Shown one piece after another: positions 16,833 to 26,597 of a stretch of DNA of 51,826 bases. Made by a program: the position numbers and the translations under genes. Position 1 is the first letter of the stretch. Each line of letters opens with the position of its first letter. Source of the DNA: Akkermansia sp. (GTDB lineage: Bacteria > Verrucomicrobiota > Verrucomicrobiia > Verrucomicrobiales > Akkermansiaceae); assembly GCA_030525455.1 (NCBI GenBank), contig JAUNER010000019.1:1-51826 (forward strand). Direction: 5' to 3'. Below the pieces are notes generated by a model. That model was not told the DNA's origin. It searched no databases and saw only the letters and a program-made list of their open reading frames with translations.

Positions 16833-17137
16833 TAAGGCGGCTGGCTAGTGATTTCTTCTAGTTATTTTAGGAGAAAATCCCTTTTTGGGGGAGAATTGTG
16901 CCTGTAAAAGGCGTCTTTAAGAGGAAGGTGCTTGTAGTAAGAAAAAATAACAATAATTATTCTAATTATTGTTATTTCTTATAAATAAAGGCGTTTAGTA
17001 GGCAGTTATAGAGACTAAGTACGGCAGTATAGGAATTGGGGCTTGTTGAATAAGAAAATTAGTGTACAATAGAGACGCGGAGCGTGTAGGCAACAAACGA
17101 ATCTGCAAAAAAGAAATCCACCACACACGACACAAAT
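16833..17137. other. Gap between the lipid operon and pflB; long AT-rich hairpin
   Basis: This 305-base gap holds an AT-rich inverted repeat with a 15-bp perfect stem (16945-16959 with 16963-16977, 3-base loop). It may end the upstream operon or form a structured site. The pflB promoter follows at 17043-17070 and the leader runs to 17137. I found no FNR-like TTGAT-N4-ATCAA box and no further gene. Confidence 0.55.
17043..17070 (+). promoter_or_regulatory. Predicted promoter of pflBA
   Basis: TTGTTG (17043-17048), a 16-bp spacer and TACAAT (17065-17070) would give a leader of about 60 nt before pflB. Confidence 0.45.
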
Positions 17138-19405
17138 ATGAGTACCACCGAGCAACATACCGGAGTCGCTACAGAACTAGCGAAAGAATGGCAAGGCTTC
17201 AAAGCCGGCACATGGACAGAAACAATCAACGTCCGTGATTTCATACAGCAGAACTACACACCCTATAGTGGTGATGGAGCATTCCTCAGTGGAGTATCTG
17301 CACGCACCCAGCAACTCTGGGATGAGTTAAAAGTTTTACTCAAGGCAGAAATTGACAAAGGCGGTGTACTGGATGCAGATGAGGAAGTAGTTTCTTCCAT
17401 TGTTTCCCATGGTCCGGGGTACATCAACAAAGATTTAGAAGTAGTAGTAGGCTTACAAACAGACGCACCTCTGAAGAGAGCCTTGATGCCATTTGGTGGA
17501 TTACGCATGGCACAGCAGGCACTTGAAGCTTACGGCTACAAGATGTGCGAAAAGACTTCAGACATTTTCAAAAAGATTCGCAAGACCCATAACGAGGGGG
17601 TGTTTGATGCCTATACATCCGACATTCGAGCCGCTCGCTCTGCCGGTATCATCACCGGTTTGCCGGACGCCTACGGTCGTGGTCGCATCATAGGTGACTA
17701 TCGTCGTGTAGCCCTGTATGGTACAGACAAGTTGGTAGAAGAACGCAAGAAAGACCTCAAGGCACGTGAAAATTCTCCGTTAACAGATTCCCTGATTCGT
17801 TTGCGTGAAGAAATGAGCGAGCAAATCCGTGCATTAGAAGAACTTGCACAGATGGGTGAATCATACGGCTGTGACTTGCGTCGCCCGGCCGCCAATGGTC
17901 GTGAAGCCGTACAGTGGACTTACTTAGGCTACTTAGCCGCTGTGAAGGAGCAGAATGGTGCGGCCATGTCTCTGGGGCGTGTTTCTACTTTCTTCGATAT
18001 TTACTTCCATCGTGATTTAGAACAGGGCGTGATTACAGAAGAAGAAGTGCAGGAAATCATCGACCAATTTGTGATGAAACTCCGCATTGTTCGCTTCATC
18101 CGCACACCTGACTACAATAATCTTTTCTCCGGTGACCCGACATGGGTAACGGAATCTATCGGCGGTATGGGTGAGGATGGTCGTACATTGGTGACGAAGA
18201 GTTCATTCCGCATGTTGCAGACTTTGTACAATTTAGGGCCTGCTCCGGAACCGAACCTCACTGTACTTTGGTCAAAAGACTTGCCGGAGGCTTTCAAGGA
18301 ATTCTGTGCCAAGGTTTCTATTGAAACCTCTTCCGTACAGTATGAAAGTGACGATTTGATGCGTCCTCATTGGGGTGATGACTACGGCATTGCCTGCTGT
18401 GTATCTGCCATGAGAATTGGTAAGCAAATGCAGTTCTTCGGGGCTCGTGCAAACTTGGCTAAGTGCTTGCTCTATGCCCTTAATGGCGGTGTGGATGAAA
18501 TGAAGGGTAAGCAGGTAGCACCGGTTTCTCCGCGTTATACAGAGGATGTGCTTGAGTATGATAAAGTGATGGAACTTTACGACAAGATGCAGGACTGGCT
18601 TGCCAAGACCTACATTGATGCACTCAATATCATCCATTACATGCACGACAAGTATTGCTATGAACGCATCGAAATGGCTCTGCATGATCCGGAAATTCTG
18701 CGTACAATGGCAACCGGTATCGCCGGGCTGTCTGTAGCAGCAGACTCTTTATCTGCTATCAAGTATGGTAAGGTAACGGCTATTCGCAATGAAGACGGGC
18801 TTATTGTTGACTTCAAGACAGAGGGTGACTTCCCCTGCTATGGTAATAATGACCCACGCGTGGATGAAATCGCTTGCAGCTTAGTGACAAACTTTATGAA
18901 CAAGCTTCGTAAGTTGCACACCTATCGCGATTCTTTGCCAACTCAGTCAATTTTGACCATTACATCAAACGTTGTTTATGGTAAAAAGACCGGTAATACA
19001 CCTGATGGTCGCCGTGCCGGTGAACCATTTGCTCCGGGGGCCAACCCCATGCATGGACGTGATAAGAATGGTGCCGTAGCTTCTATGCTCTCTGTGGCTA
19101 AGCTTTCTTACGATGATTCTCTGGATGGTATTTCCTATACTTTCTCTATTGTTCCTTCAGCACTTGGTAAGGAAGATGCAGAGCGTCGCCAGAAGCTTGT
19201 TTCTCTGCTGGATGCCTACTTTGTAGCAACCGGTCATCACATCAACGTTAACGTATTGGAACGTGAGACATTGATGGATGCCATGGAACATCCGGAAAAA
19301 TACCCACAGCTTACTATTCGAGTTTCCGGTTATGCAGTGAACTTCATTAAGCTTACTCGCGAGCAACAGCTCGAAGTGCTTAATCGTACATTCCATACTC
19401 GCTAA
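17138..19405 (+). CDS. pflB: Formate C-acetyltransferase (pyruvate formate-lyase)
   Basis: PflB cleaves pyruvate with CoA to acetyl-CoA and formate during anaerobic growth. At 755 aa the protein has the usual length. The catalytic cysteine pair is seen at Cys420-Cys421 (GIACCVSAM), and the glycyl-radical glycine is Gly731 in the C-terminal [28 protein letters not shown], a family block, is intact. The activase gene follows after 12 bp, giving a pflBA operon. It is oxygen-sensitive once activated, which indicates a fermentative, anoxic lifestyle. Confidence 0.97.
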   Translation: MSTTEQHTGVATELAKEWQGFKAGTWTETINVRDFIQQNYTPYSGDGAFLSGVSARTQQLWDELKVLLKAEIDKGGVLDADEEVVSSIVSHGPGYINKDLEVVVGLQTDAPLKRALMPFGGLRMAQQALEAYGYKMCEKTSDIFKKIRKTHNEGVFDAYTSDIRAARSAGIITGLPDAYGRGRIIGDYRRVALYGTDKLVEERKKDLKARENSPLTDSLIRLREEMSEQIRALEELAQMGESYGCDLRRPAANGREAVQWTYLGYLAAVKEQNGAAMSLGRVSTFFDIYFHRDLEQGVITEEEVQEIIDQFVMKLRIVRFIRTPDYNNLFSGDPTWVTESIGGMGEDGRTLVTKSSFRMLQTLYNLGPAPEPNLTVLWSKDLPEAFKEFCAKVSIETSSVQYESDDLMRPHWGDDYGIACCVSAMRIGKQMQFFGARANLAKCLLYALNGGVDEMKGKQVAPVSPRYTEDVLEYDKVMELYDKMQDWLAKTYIDALNIIHYMHDKYCYERIEMALHDPEILRTMATGIAGLSVAADSLSAIKYGKVTAIRNEDGLIVDFKTEGDFPCYGNNDPRVDEIACSLVTNFMNKLRKLHTYRDSLPTQSILTITSNVVYGKKTGNTPDGRRAGEPFAPGANPMHGRDKNGAVASMLSVAKLSYDDSLDGISYTFSIVPSALGKEDAERRQKLVSLLDAYFVATGHHINVNVLERETLMDAMEHPEKYPQLTIRVSGYAVNFIKLTREQQLEVLNRTFHTR

Positions 19406-19417
19406 TCATTTATCATA

Positions 19418-20182
19418 ATGACCACAGATTTTTCACAGAATGCCGAGGCTATATCCGGACTTGTGCATTCTGTGGAATCCTGTGGTACAGTGGATGGTCC
19501 CGGCATTCGCTTTGTTCTTTTCCTTTCCGGCTGTAGCCTTAGATGTCGCTACTGCCACAATCCGGATGCCTCGTTTGTGCGCCGTGGTTCTGAGCGTACC
19601 GTGGGGGATGTGTTGGCAGAAATTGCACGTTATCGGGATTTCCTCATCACGGCAAAGGGGGGGGTGACTATTTCCGGGGGTGACCCGCTTTTTCAGCCTA
19701 AATTTACAAAAGCCATTCTTAATGGGTGCAAGGCTATGGGCTTGCATACGGCTCTGGATACTTCCGGGCATTTGGGGATAAATGCTGATGATGAAATGTT
19801 GGCTTTAACTGATTTGGTGCTTCTTGATATCAAGCATTGGAATCCTCGTGCCTATAAGGAACTTACTCAAGCAGAATTAAAACCGACTTTGGATTTTGCT
19901 CAGCGATTAGCGGCATTAGGGAAGCCTATGTGGTTGCGTTATGTGCTCGTGCCGGGCGTAACGGATAGTTTGCCGGATATTACAGAACTTGCACGCTATG
20001 CGGCTTCTTTGGGTAATGTGAGCCGTGTGGATGTGCTACCATTTCATCAGATGGGCTGCTTTAAGTGGGAGGAATTAGGAATTCCTTATACCTTAAAAGA
20101 TACCGAAGCCCCTGATTTTGCCCTCGTTTCTCAAGTGCGTGAGATTTTTCGCAATAACGGATTTGCTACCTGTACTCACTGA
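19418..20182 (+). CDS. pflA: Pyruvate formate-lyase-activating enzyme
   Basis: A radical-SAM enzyme of 254 aa that installs the glycyl radical on PflB. The cluster-binding motif CxxxCxxC is at Cys39, Cys43 and Cys46 (GCSLRCRYCHNPD). ESCGTVDGPGIRFVLF precedes it, as in PflA. Further SAM-site elements are TISGGDPLF and ALDTSGH. It lacks the extra ferredoxin domain of other glycyl-radical activases, consistent with action on PflB. It is second gene of the operon. Confidence 0.96.
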   Translation: MTTDFSQNAEAISGLVHSVESCGTVDGPGIRFVLFLSGCSLRCRYCHNPDASFVRRGSERTVGDVLAEIARYRDFLITAKGGVTISGGDPLFQPKFTKAILNGCKAMGLHTALDTSGHLGINADDEMLALTDLVLLDIKHWNPRAYKELTQAELKPTLDFAQRLAALGKPMWLRYVLVPGVTDSLPDITELARYAASLGNVSRVDVLPFHQMGCFKWEELGIPYTLKDTEAPDFALVSQVREIFRNNGFATCTH

Positions 20183-20193
20183 GCGAACTGCAG

Positions 20194-20349
20194 GTGAGCG
20201 TGTCGAAGTCCCGACTGTGGTGGCTAGTGCTTTGGACTCTAGGGAGATTAGCGGTGAAGCGTAAGTGGTGTATTTTGTCCTCTAATCGCAAGCGAATGGG
20301 CGTGAGCTTGTTTGCAGCAATAGATGATTTATCCGAACAATCTGAATAA
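20194..20349 (+). CDS. Possible small protein (51 aa), weak
   Basis: A GTG-started frame between pflA and its terminator encodes a Trp- and basic-rich peptide ending FAAIDDLSEQSE. An internal GTG at 20254 (31 aa) has an AGGGAG site 7 bases ahead and may be the better start. Another frame upstream of 20262 also reads as protein-like, so this could be a decayed gene. No family is recognised. Confidence 0.25.
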   Translation: MSVSKSRLWWLVLWTLGRLAVKRKWCILSSNRKRMGVSLFAAIDDLSEQSE

Positions 20350-20357
20350 GTTCCCCC

Positions 20358-20397
20358 AAAAAAAGAGCCGCACTCTTTCGAATGCGACTCATTTTTT
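20358..20397. terminator. Terminator between pflA and nadD, likely bidirectional
   Basis: GAGCCGCA (20365-20372) pairs with TGCGACTC (20383-20390) with one mismatch. It is flanked by seven As and six Ts, so it can serve pflBA on the plus strand and nadD on the minus strand. Confidence 0.7.
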
Positions 20398-20447
20398 GTG
20401 TAAGGAGAATGAGGCGGAGAAAGGCTAGAGAGAATGGGGAAAGGGGG

Positions 20448-21017
20448 TTATAAATACAAGCGGTGTTTTTTTATGTAATCGGCGACCTGTGGGTGTAGAT
20501 AAGGGATAGAGGGAGCTTTGTTTTTTAGAGCTTGGCGAATTTCTGTAGAGGAAGCAGGCTCATTACCCGGAATAAAGACAGAGCGAACATTTGGGCGAGG
20601 GGAGGGGGGGGAGTTTCTGTGATAAACGATGAAGCAAACCATATCGGCCAAATATTCCCAGCGGCTCCAGCGTTCCAGAGCATCCCATTGGTCTGTACCC
20701 ATGAGCCAATAAAGCTCAGCATGGGGGAGCCGGCTATGAAAATATTCAGCGAGCCGCCATGACCATGAGGGAGGCGGAAGTTCCAAATCGGTGAGGTTTA
20801 ATTCAGCCCAATCGGAATGTTCAGCTAAGGCTAGACGAATCATTTCACATCGTTGGGCATCGGAAGAATGCGGACCTAGGGACTTATGAGGGGAAGCCGC
20901 ACAGGGGAGAAATAGCACTTTATCTAAATTACATGCTTGTTTGGCGGCTTTGGCCATGCGAACGTGACCAACATGGATGGGGTCAAAAGTGCCGCCGAAA
21001 AGACAGATTTTTTCCAT
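20448..21017 (-). CDS. nadD: Nicotinate-nucleotide adenylyltransferase
   Basis: NadD adenylates nicotinate mononucleotide in NAD synthesis. From ATG 21017 the protein starts MEKICLFGGTFDPIHVGH, containing the nucleotidyltransferase motif GTFDPIHxGH. The upstream TTG at 21026 in the same frame is a poorer start. ELYWLMGTDQWDAL and SSTEIRQAL (the ISSTxIR-type motif) are present. The length, 189 aa, is normal. It lies downstream of an M23 peptidase gene on the same strand. Confidence 0.93.
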   Translation of the reverse strand: MEKICLFGGTFDPIHVGHVRMAKAAKQACNLDKVLFLPCAASPHKSLGPHSSDAQRCEMIRLALAEHSDWAELNLTDLELPPPSWSWRLAEYFHSRLPHAELYWLMGTDQWDALERWSRWEYLADMVCFIVYHRNSPPSPRPNVRSVFIPGNEPASSTEIRQALKNKAPSIPYLHPQVADYIKKHRLYL

Positions 21018-21065
21018 GACTCTCAATGAAAAGATGAAAGAAGAACGGTGTGGGTAAAGAAATCA

Positions 21066-21743
21066 CTATAAGCCCTCTGTACCTTTATAGGGCAAGAAGC
21101 CGCCAATAGGAACACGCACCATGCGTTTTTCTAATTTGAGTTTACGGAATCGTTTGATAAATTTCGTCAAATCTCCGTAGTTGCGAGCCGTTTTTGGGAT
21201 GCCCTGATGACCGCAATTTACATCCGGATTATAGTGAAGCTCGATGTGAAGGTGAGCCGGATACATTCCTCTATTTGTACCGATAGTGCCTACTTGAGTG
21301 CCACGGAGGACGAGTTGCCCCAATTTTACATTGATGTCACGTAGATGGGAATAAAGAGTTTGGCAACAGAGAACCTTGCCGGTTTTGGGTTCGCGGAACG
21401 CATGGCGGACAATAACGACTTTCCCCCAAGCACCGCGAGCATCAGCGGCATAGGTAACAACACCATGCCCGACAGAATATACAGGGTCACCGTCATCTGA
21501 GTTGCCACCGCCGACACCATTCCAATCCTCACCCATGTGGCGAGGGCGTTTAAGACGAAGTCCTCGTGAGCGATAGTAGCCTTTGCCATCAGGTTTGCCA
21601 ACGGGATAGTCAAAGCCATCACAGAGAGGAACTAGGGCAAACTTACCATCTCTTTTAGCCATATAAATCGTCCTGCCTTCGCATTCAAAGGAGGCACCCA
21701 TGAGTAGCATAAAAGCTATCAGTAAATAATGGATAAATGACAT
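21066..21743 (-). CDS. Secreted M23-family (LytM-type) metallopeptidase
   Basis: The 225-residue protein has an N-terminal signal sequence (MSFIHYLLIAFMLLMGASF). The peptidase domain shows the zinc ligands of the LytM fold: RHMGEDWNG (H-x3-D), then TLYSHLRDINV and PAHLHIELH (HxH). DPVYSVGHGVVTYA and GDPV-type turns are as expected. Members cut peptide crossbridges of peptidoglycan in the periplasm. All ligands are present, so it is probably active. It lies 48 bp upstream of nadD on the same strand and could share its transcript. Confidence 0.85.
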   Translation of the reverse strand: MSFIHYLLIAFMLLMGASFECEGRTIYMAKRDGKFALVPLCDGFDYPVGKPDGKGYYRSRGLRLKRPRHMGEDWNGVGGGNSDDGDPVYSVGHGVVTYAADARGAWGKVVIVRHAFREPKTGKVLCCQTLYSHLRDINVKLGQLVLRGTQVGTIGTNRGMYPAHLHIELHYNPDVNCGHQGIPKTARNYGDLTKFIKRFRKLKLEKRMVRVPIGGFLPYKGTEGL

Positions 21744-21862
21744 GGTTAAAATGAACGCAGGTAGTGTAGTGAAAAAATAGTGTGTTATTCAAGGATAAAT
21801 ACGCCCATAACAAAGGATTTTTTCAGATTGTTGAATTAACAGTTTGCCATAGAGATGAAATC

Positions 21863-21892
21863 TTGACAGCAGAGGTGCAATTGTGAAAGAAT
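21863..21892 (+). promoter_or_regulatory. Possible promoter of the fucosidase gene
   Basis: A perfect TTGACA (21863-21868) is followed after 18 bp by AAGAAT (21887-21892), about 45 bp before the start codon. The -10 is weak. Confidence 0.4.
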
Positions 21893-21934
21893 AGACTTGG
21901 ATTTATTGTAGAGTAAACTAAATCACTAATAACA

Positions 21935-23998
21935 ATGAACAGCATCACAAAGTTTTTACTTGGAGCCCTAGCCGGTACAACTGTTATTTCTGCACCAGCG
22001 GCAGAAGCACCGAAACCATACGGGGCAATCCCAACCCCACAGCAGGTGGAATGGCAAAGAATGGAATTTTATGCCTTTATTCACTTTGGTTTGAATACCT
22101 ATACCGGTCGAGAATGGGGATATGGTGATGAAGATCCGAAGATGTTTGACCCGAAAAGCTTTAATGCTTCAGAAATAGTTGAAACATTCAAAAAAGGCGG
22201 TATGAAGGGGATGATTTATACCGCAAAACACCATGACGGCTTTTGTGCATGGCCAACAAAAACCACTGAGCATAATATCACCAAAACACCGTGGAAAGGT
22301 GGTAAAGGTGACGTGGTAAAAGAATTTGCAGATGCCTGTAAGAAGCATGGTATTAAGTTTGGTACTTATCTCTCGCCTTGGGATAGAAACCATGCAGAGT
22401 ATGGTCGACCCGGATATTTAGATGCGTATTATGGTCAAATTCGAGAATTATTGAGCAATTACGGCCCGGTTTTTGAAATTTGGTTTGATGGGGCTAATGG
22501 TGGTGACGGTTATTATGGTGGAGCTCGCGAACGCCGAAATATCGGTAAGGCCGACACGTACTATAATTTTGAGCATATTGTAAAAATGATTCGAGGTATC
22601 CAACCCAACTGCATTATTTGGGGTGCCGGGCACCATGGAGATGCTCGTTGGGGTGGTTCTGAAAAAGGGCATGTCAACTATCCGCACTGGTCAACAGTAG
22701 CGAAAGAAGGTGGTAATGCCGGTACAGGTAAGCGAGGTGGTGAGCGTTGGGTGCCTGCAGAAGGTGATACAACGATTAACCACGCAGGATGGTTCTGGCA
22801 TCAAGGTCAGGCCGGGCGAGTTAAGTCCCCGGAAACTCTCATGCAGGTTTGGTTTGATTCTGTCGGGCGAGGTGCAAATTTAATTCTTAACGTAGCAGCA
22901 GATAAGAATGGTAAGCTTGACCCGGCAGATGTTGCCTCTCTTATGGAGTTTAAGAAACTAAGAGACGAACTCTATGCCAAGGATTTTGCCCGAGGGGCCA
23001 AAGTTTCCGGCAGTCAGGTGCGTGGTAAAGATAAGAAATTTGCCGCATCTAATATGACGGATGGTAAGATAGATACCTATTGGGCAGTAGAAGATGATAA
23101 TTTAACACCCACGGCCATCATTACCTTGCCCAAGCCGGCAACATTTGACGTGATTCGCATACGTGAGCAAATTCGTTTAGGTCAGCGAGTCGATTCATTC
23201 AATGTAGATGCCATGATAAAAGGCAAGTGGGTTTGCATTGATAATGGAGGTAAGACCATAGGCAACCAAGTAATGAGAGTGCTTCCGGCTCCGGTAACTG
23301 CACAAAAATTACGTTTGAGAATTACAGGTAGCCAGGCGACTCCCTGTATTTCTGAGTTTTCGCTCTTAAAACAACCGGCCGGGGCTATTCGTCCTACAAT
23401 TTCTCGTGTAGGCGATCAACTGGTTATTCTGCCAAAGGATACGCCTATTGTGTACACAACAGATGGTTCTAATCCTAATCCCAATTCGCCGAAATATACG
23501 GCAAATGCCAAATATGAAGGAGCTGGCATGGTAAAAGCCGCCGCTTTACTCAAGGGGAACAAATTGGGGCCGGTGACACAAACCAAACTAGGTATTTGTA
23601 AGAAAGGCTGGAAGGTCATTAGTACAAGTAATGGTAAAGGACAAGCTGCCATAGACGATAATCCTCGTACGGCATGGCTTGCCCCAGCTGAAGGGAATCA
23701 GACCATTACCATAGATATGGGGAAAGCTCATCAGCTTGATAGCTTCTCATACATACCACGACAGGATGGTCAAACCAAAGGCATGACAGATAGATATGTC
23801 TTTGAAATCAGTGCTGATGGTAAGCAATGGACCAAAGCCGCTGAAGGGGAATTCTCTAATTTAAGAGCTAATCCGATTGAGCTTAATGTGAAGCTTAAGA
23901 ATAACGGACAAGCTGCCAGATACTTCCGCTTCACCGGGACTCATGCCCTGGATGGTAGTGGTACTTCTGCCGCAGAGTTAAACGTATTCCCTAAATAA
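21935..23998 (+). CDS. Secreted alpha-L-fucosidase (GH29) with C-terminal F5/8-type module
   Basis: The 687-residue protein has a signal peptide (MNSITKFLLGALAGTTVISAPAAEA). The GH29 catalytic domain includes FYAFIHFGLNTYTGREWG, GMIYTAKHHDGFCAWP and the nucleophile Asp185 in FEIWFDGANGG. ANLILNVAADKNG closes the barrel. Near residues 355-480 and again 570-687 there are discoidin-like beta domains (MTDGKIDTYWAV; AIDDNPRTAWLA with an ITIDMG strand), so carbohydrate binding is expected. It would release fucose from mucin or milk-type glycans outside the cytoplasm. It is monocistronic with a strong terminator. Confidence 0.94.
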   Translation: MNSITKFLLGALAGTTVISAPAAEAPKPYGAIPTPQQVEWQRMEFYAFIHFGLNTYTGREWGYGDEDPKMFDPKSFNASEIVETFKKGGMKGMIYTAKHHDGFCAWPTKTTEHNITKTPWKGGKGDVVKEFADACKKHGIKFGTYLSPWDRNHAEYGRPGYLDAYYGQIRELLSNYGPVFEIWFDGANGGDGYYGGARERRNIGKADTYYNFEHIVKMIRGIQPNCIIWGAGHHGDARWGGSEKGHVNYPHWSTVAKEGGNAGTGKRGGERWVPAEGDTTINHAGWFWHQGQAGRVKSPETLMQVWFDSVGRGANLILNVAADKNGKLDPADVASLMEFKKLRDELYAKDFARGAKVSGSQVRGKDKKFAASNMTDGKIDTYWAVEDDNLTPTAIITLPKPATFDVIRIREQIRLGQRVDSFNVDAMIKGKWVCIDNGGKTIGNQVMRVLPAPVTAQKLRLRITGSQATPCISEFSLLKQPAGAIRPTISRVGDQLVILPKDTPIVYTTDGSNPNPNSPKYTANAKYEGAGMVKAAALLKGNKLGPVTQTKLGICKKGWKVISTSNGKGQAAIDDNPRTAWLAPAEGNQTITIDMGKAHQLDSFSYIPRQDGQTKGMTDRYVFEISADGKQWTKAAEGEFSNLRANPIELNVKLKNNGQAARYFRFTGTHALDGSGTSAAELNVFPK

Positions 23999-24024
23999 TA
24001 CGGGTTAGTTAGCTTGTAACCGAG

Positions 24025-24066
24025 CCTCTGAAAGAGTAATTGTTTTCTCTTTCAGAGGTTTTTTTT
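24025..24066 (+). terminator. Strong terminator of the fucosidase gene
   Basis: The 12-bp stem CCTCTGAAAGAG/CTCTTTCAGAGG (24025-24036 with 24047-24058) is followed by eight Ts. Confidence 0.95.
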
Positions 24067-24076
24067 ATAGATGTGC

Positions 24077-24724
24077 TTAGGAAGTTTTTTCTGAATTTCT
24101 GCACAGAAAATAAATAATGAGTCCCAGAAGGCAGGGGGGGAAAAGAATATCTAAGTAGGAAATAAGACCGGTGTTTATAGGAATGAGAGTGAGTGCCCCC
24201 CAATAAGCCAGTGTGATGAGTTTTACCCATGATTTAGGGAAATTTGATGACACGTGGATGTGGATGAGTAGAATCCATAGTAATGGAGCAATGGGCAGAG
24301 TGACCTCTATCACAGAAGTAGAGTTTGAGGAAGTATTTGCAAATACTAAATGAGAATATGCCGGGAGCGTGGGCAAATCACCTAGAGAAAAGGTCGGTGG
24401 AATGAGCAAAAAAGCCCCTAAATAAATAGGCAGAGATAAATACAAGCAGAGCATAAAAGCTCGCCATTGTTCAGCCGTTTTTAAGCAATAATAAAGAAAT
24501 ATAGGAATAATAAAGCTCGGACTTAAATAGCAAAGTGCTATCCACAGGGGTAGTGCCTGACCAACATAAATAGGCTGATAGAAAGAAGTACCGGCAACGA
24601 GAGAACCAATAAGCCAAAATACTAACGCCAGAGAAGTTAAACGTAGACGGGTACCGTAAGATACTGGTTCATCACAGTCTGGTAAAATACCCAAAAAGCG
24701 AGCAAGGACGGGATGAGTGTTCAT
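24077..24724 (-). CDS. Polytopic membrane protein of unknown function
   Basis: This 215-residue protein has about six predicted membrane helices (for example LALVFWLIGSLVAG, FIIPIFLYYC, LYLSLPIYLGAFLLI) and a short cytoplasmic N-terminus MNTHPVLARFLGILPDCDEP. I recognise no family motif or catalytic residues. It ends 11 bp after the fucosidase terminator (convergent) and starts 68 bp after the end of lpxD on the same strand, so it may be read from the skp-lpxD promoter. Confidence 0.6.
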   Translation of the reverse strand: MNTHPVLARFLGILPDCDEPVSYGTRLRLTSLALVFWLIGSLVAGTSFYQPIYVGQALPLWIALCYLSPSFIIPIFLYYCLKTAEQWRAFMLCLYLSLPIYLGAFLLIPPTFSLGDLPTLPAYSHLVFANTSSNSTSVIEVTLPIAPLLWILLIHIHVSSNFPKSWVKLITLAYWGALTLIPINTGLISYLDILFPPCLLGLIIYFLCRNSEKTS

Positions 24725-24792
24725 AGAAAAAAAGAGCTATCCCCAACAGAAATGAATAAGGGATAGCTCCAAATTAGAATGAATAGGAAAAA

Positions 24793-25830
24793 CTACTGCT
24801 CAGAATCTTTGAACATTCGCTTAATGGCGTTAAGTTCTTTAATAAGCTCCGGCAATTTGCGAATAGCGGCGTATTGTTTACAAGCTTCCTTAAATGGAGC
24901 CACAGGAGTGCCCCAGTAAGTAGCTCCGCCTTCCAAATCGGTATTAACTCCGGTTTTTGCGGCAAGTACAGCTTTATCTCCAATCTTTAAGTGACCGGCA
25001 ATGCCGGATTGAGCAGCGATAGTGACATAATCGCCAACCTTTGTGCTACCGGCGATGCCGGATTGAGAAACAATCACACAGTGCTTGCCAATGACCACAT
25101 TGTGACCAATTTGGACAAGGTTGTCGATTTTGGTGTCTTCACCGATGATGGTACGCCCGAAGCGTGCTCGGTCAATTGTGGTATTAGCACCAACGTCAAC
25201 ATCATCACCTAATTCAACAATGCCTACTTGGTCGATGCCAACGTATTTGCCTTGTTCGTTTAGCAGGAACCCAAAGCCGTCTGAGCCAATGACAGCCCCT
25301 GGTTGAATAACGACTCGATTCCCTAGTTTACAACGTTCGCGAATGACGACATTGGCATGAAGTTTGCAATTTTCGCCCATAATGACACCATCACCGATGT
25401 CGCAACCATTACCAATATCGCAGCCATCACCAATGACGGCATGCGCCCCGATACAAGTATGTGCCCCGATGCGAACTTTGTCTGCATTGAGTGTAGCCGT
25501 TGGGTCAATGACTGCCGTAGGATGAATGCCTGGTGTGAATGCGGCAGATGATGATAAGAAGAACTTAACAAGTTCGTTAAATGCCATGGACGGGTTAGCT
25601 ACTTCAATAAGAGCAACACCTTCCGGAACTTTGGGTAAGCCCGGGGGAACGAGGACAAGCCCGGCAGATGTGTTTAGGAAATCAGAAAAGTACTTTTCGT
25701 TCCCTAAAAACGAAGCATCTTCAGATGTGGCATCAGAAAGTGCGGCAACCCCAAAAATTTGCTTTGAGGGGTCGCCGAAAATTAGATTCCCTCCGGTGAG
25801 GGAGGCGATGGCATCGAGTGCAAGTTTCAT
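24793..25830 (-). CDS. lpxD: UDP-3-O-acylglucosamine N-acyltransferase
   Basis: LpxD adds the N-linked acyl chain in lipid A synthesis. The 345-residue protein has the N-terminal uridine-binding domain (to about 100) and then a left-handed beta-helix of hexapeptide repeats ([20 protein letters not shown] and more). The active-site histidine lies in [36 protein letters not shown] is the usual C-terminal helix bundle. It follows the Skp/OmpH-like gene (42 bp), a classic pairing in Gram-negative bacteria, and shows that the cell makes lipid A. Confidence 0.96.
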   Translation of the reverse strand: MKLALDAIASLTGGNLIFGDPSKQIFGVAALSDATSEDASFLGNEKYFSDFLNTSAGLVLVPPGLPKVPEGVALIEVANPSMAFNELVKFFLSSSAAFTPGIHPTAVIDPTATLNADKVRIGAHTCIGAHAVIGDGCDIGNGCDIGDGVIMGENCKLHANVVIRERCKLGNRVVIQPGAVIGSDGFGFLLNEQGKYVGIDQVGIVELGDDVDVGANTTIDRARFGRTIIGEDTKIDNLVQIGHNVVIGKHCVIVSQSGIAGSTKVGDYVTIAAQSGIAGHLKIGDKAVLAAKTGVNTDLEGGATYWGTPVAPFKEACKQYAAIRKLPELIKELNAIKRMFKDSEQ

Positions 25831-25872
25831 AGAAATTATGATTCTTCCTCCCGGACGGGGGGGGTAAAATGA

Positions 25873-26493
25873 TTACTTGTTCAGTTTAGGAGTAGCACCA
25901 TCTTTCTTATTTGGATCGAAATCCTTTGGTGCATTTTTGTTAAGTTCCTTAAGGACGGTAGGAGTGATATCGAAGCTAGGCTTGGTGTAAGGAACGATAG
26001 GACGGCTATCAAGTGTGCGAGCACTTTTATCGATAACGATGTCGTAGCTACCTTTTTTAGCTTCTTCTTCAGTTACACGAGTGATTTCCTTGATAATTTC
26101 AATGCGACGAAGGTTTGTTTGTTCTTGAAGAGCCTTTACTTGACGTTCACGATGCCCTCTGCGTTGTTGTTCCAGAGCAATAAGTTCTTGTTTTTTAATT
26201 TCAACTTTTTGAGCAATATCCTTACGATCTTTGTCGCTAAGAACAGGTTCGGCGAGCTGCTTGGTTAAAGCATTATATTCATTGACTCGTTCCTTAATGG
26301 ATTCGGAACGAATGTTGTCCGTTTCAATGATATTTTTTTGCTTAACCTCAAGTTCTGCTTTTAATTCATGAGTTTTGTAATAATCATTAAAAAGCTTAAG
26401 ACCATCGATAGTTGCAACTTTGAGGTCGGCGTTAGCTGTAGCAGAGAAAGCTACCGCTGCGGATAGGCATAATGCTGATTTGAAGAAGTTCAT
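25873..26493 (-). CDS. OmpH/Skp-family periplasmic chaperone
   Basis: The 206-residue protein has a signal peptide ending about ANA (MNFFKSALCLSAAVAFSATANA). A DLKVATIDGLKLFNDY strand follows, then long charged coiled-coil helices (about residues 45-145) and a return to beta structure (YDIVIDKSARTL), the standard Skp plan. It binds unfolded outer-membrane proteins in the periplasm. It is followed by lpxD in the same operon. The tail (PKDFDPNKKDGATPKLNK) is longer than in E. coli Skp. Confidence 0.88.
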   Translation of the reverse strand: MNFFKSALCLSAAVAFSATANADLKVATIDGLKLFNDYYKTHELKAELEVKQKNIIETDNIRSESIKERVNEYNALTKQLAEPVLSDKDRKDIAQKVEIKKQELIALEQQRRGHRERQVKALQEQTNLRRIEIIKEITRVTEEEAKKGSYDIVIDKSARTLDSRPIVPYTKPSFDITPTVLKELNKNAPKDFDPNKKDGATPKLNK

Positions 26494-26519
26494 GGTTCTT
26501 ATGTATCTTTAACAATGAC

Positions 26520-26547
26520 AGTTTACACAGTAAAAATCACTCGTCAA
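26520..26547 (-). promoter_or_regulatory. Predicted promoter of skp-lpxD
   Basis: On the minus strand TTGACG (26542-26547), a 16-bp spacer and TAAACT (26520-26525) lie about 25 bp before the Skp start. Confidence 0.55.
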
Positions 26548-26597
26548 CCATGCAATCCGCATTTCAGTATTGAACTTTTGTCATTATAAGGCACTTT

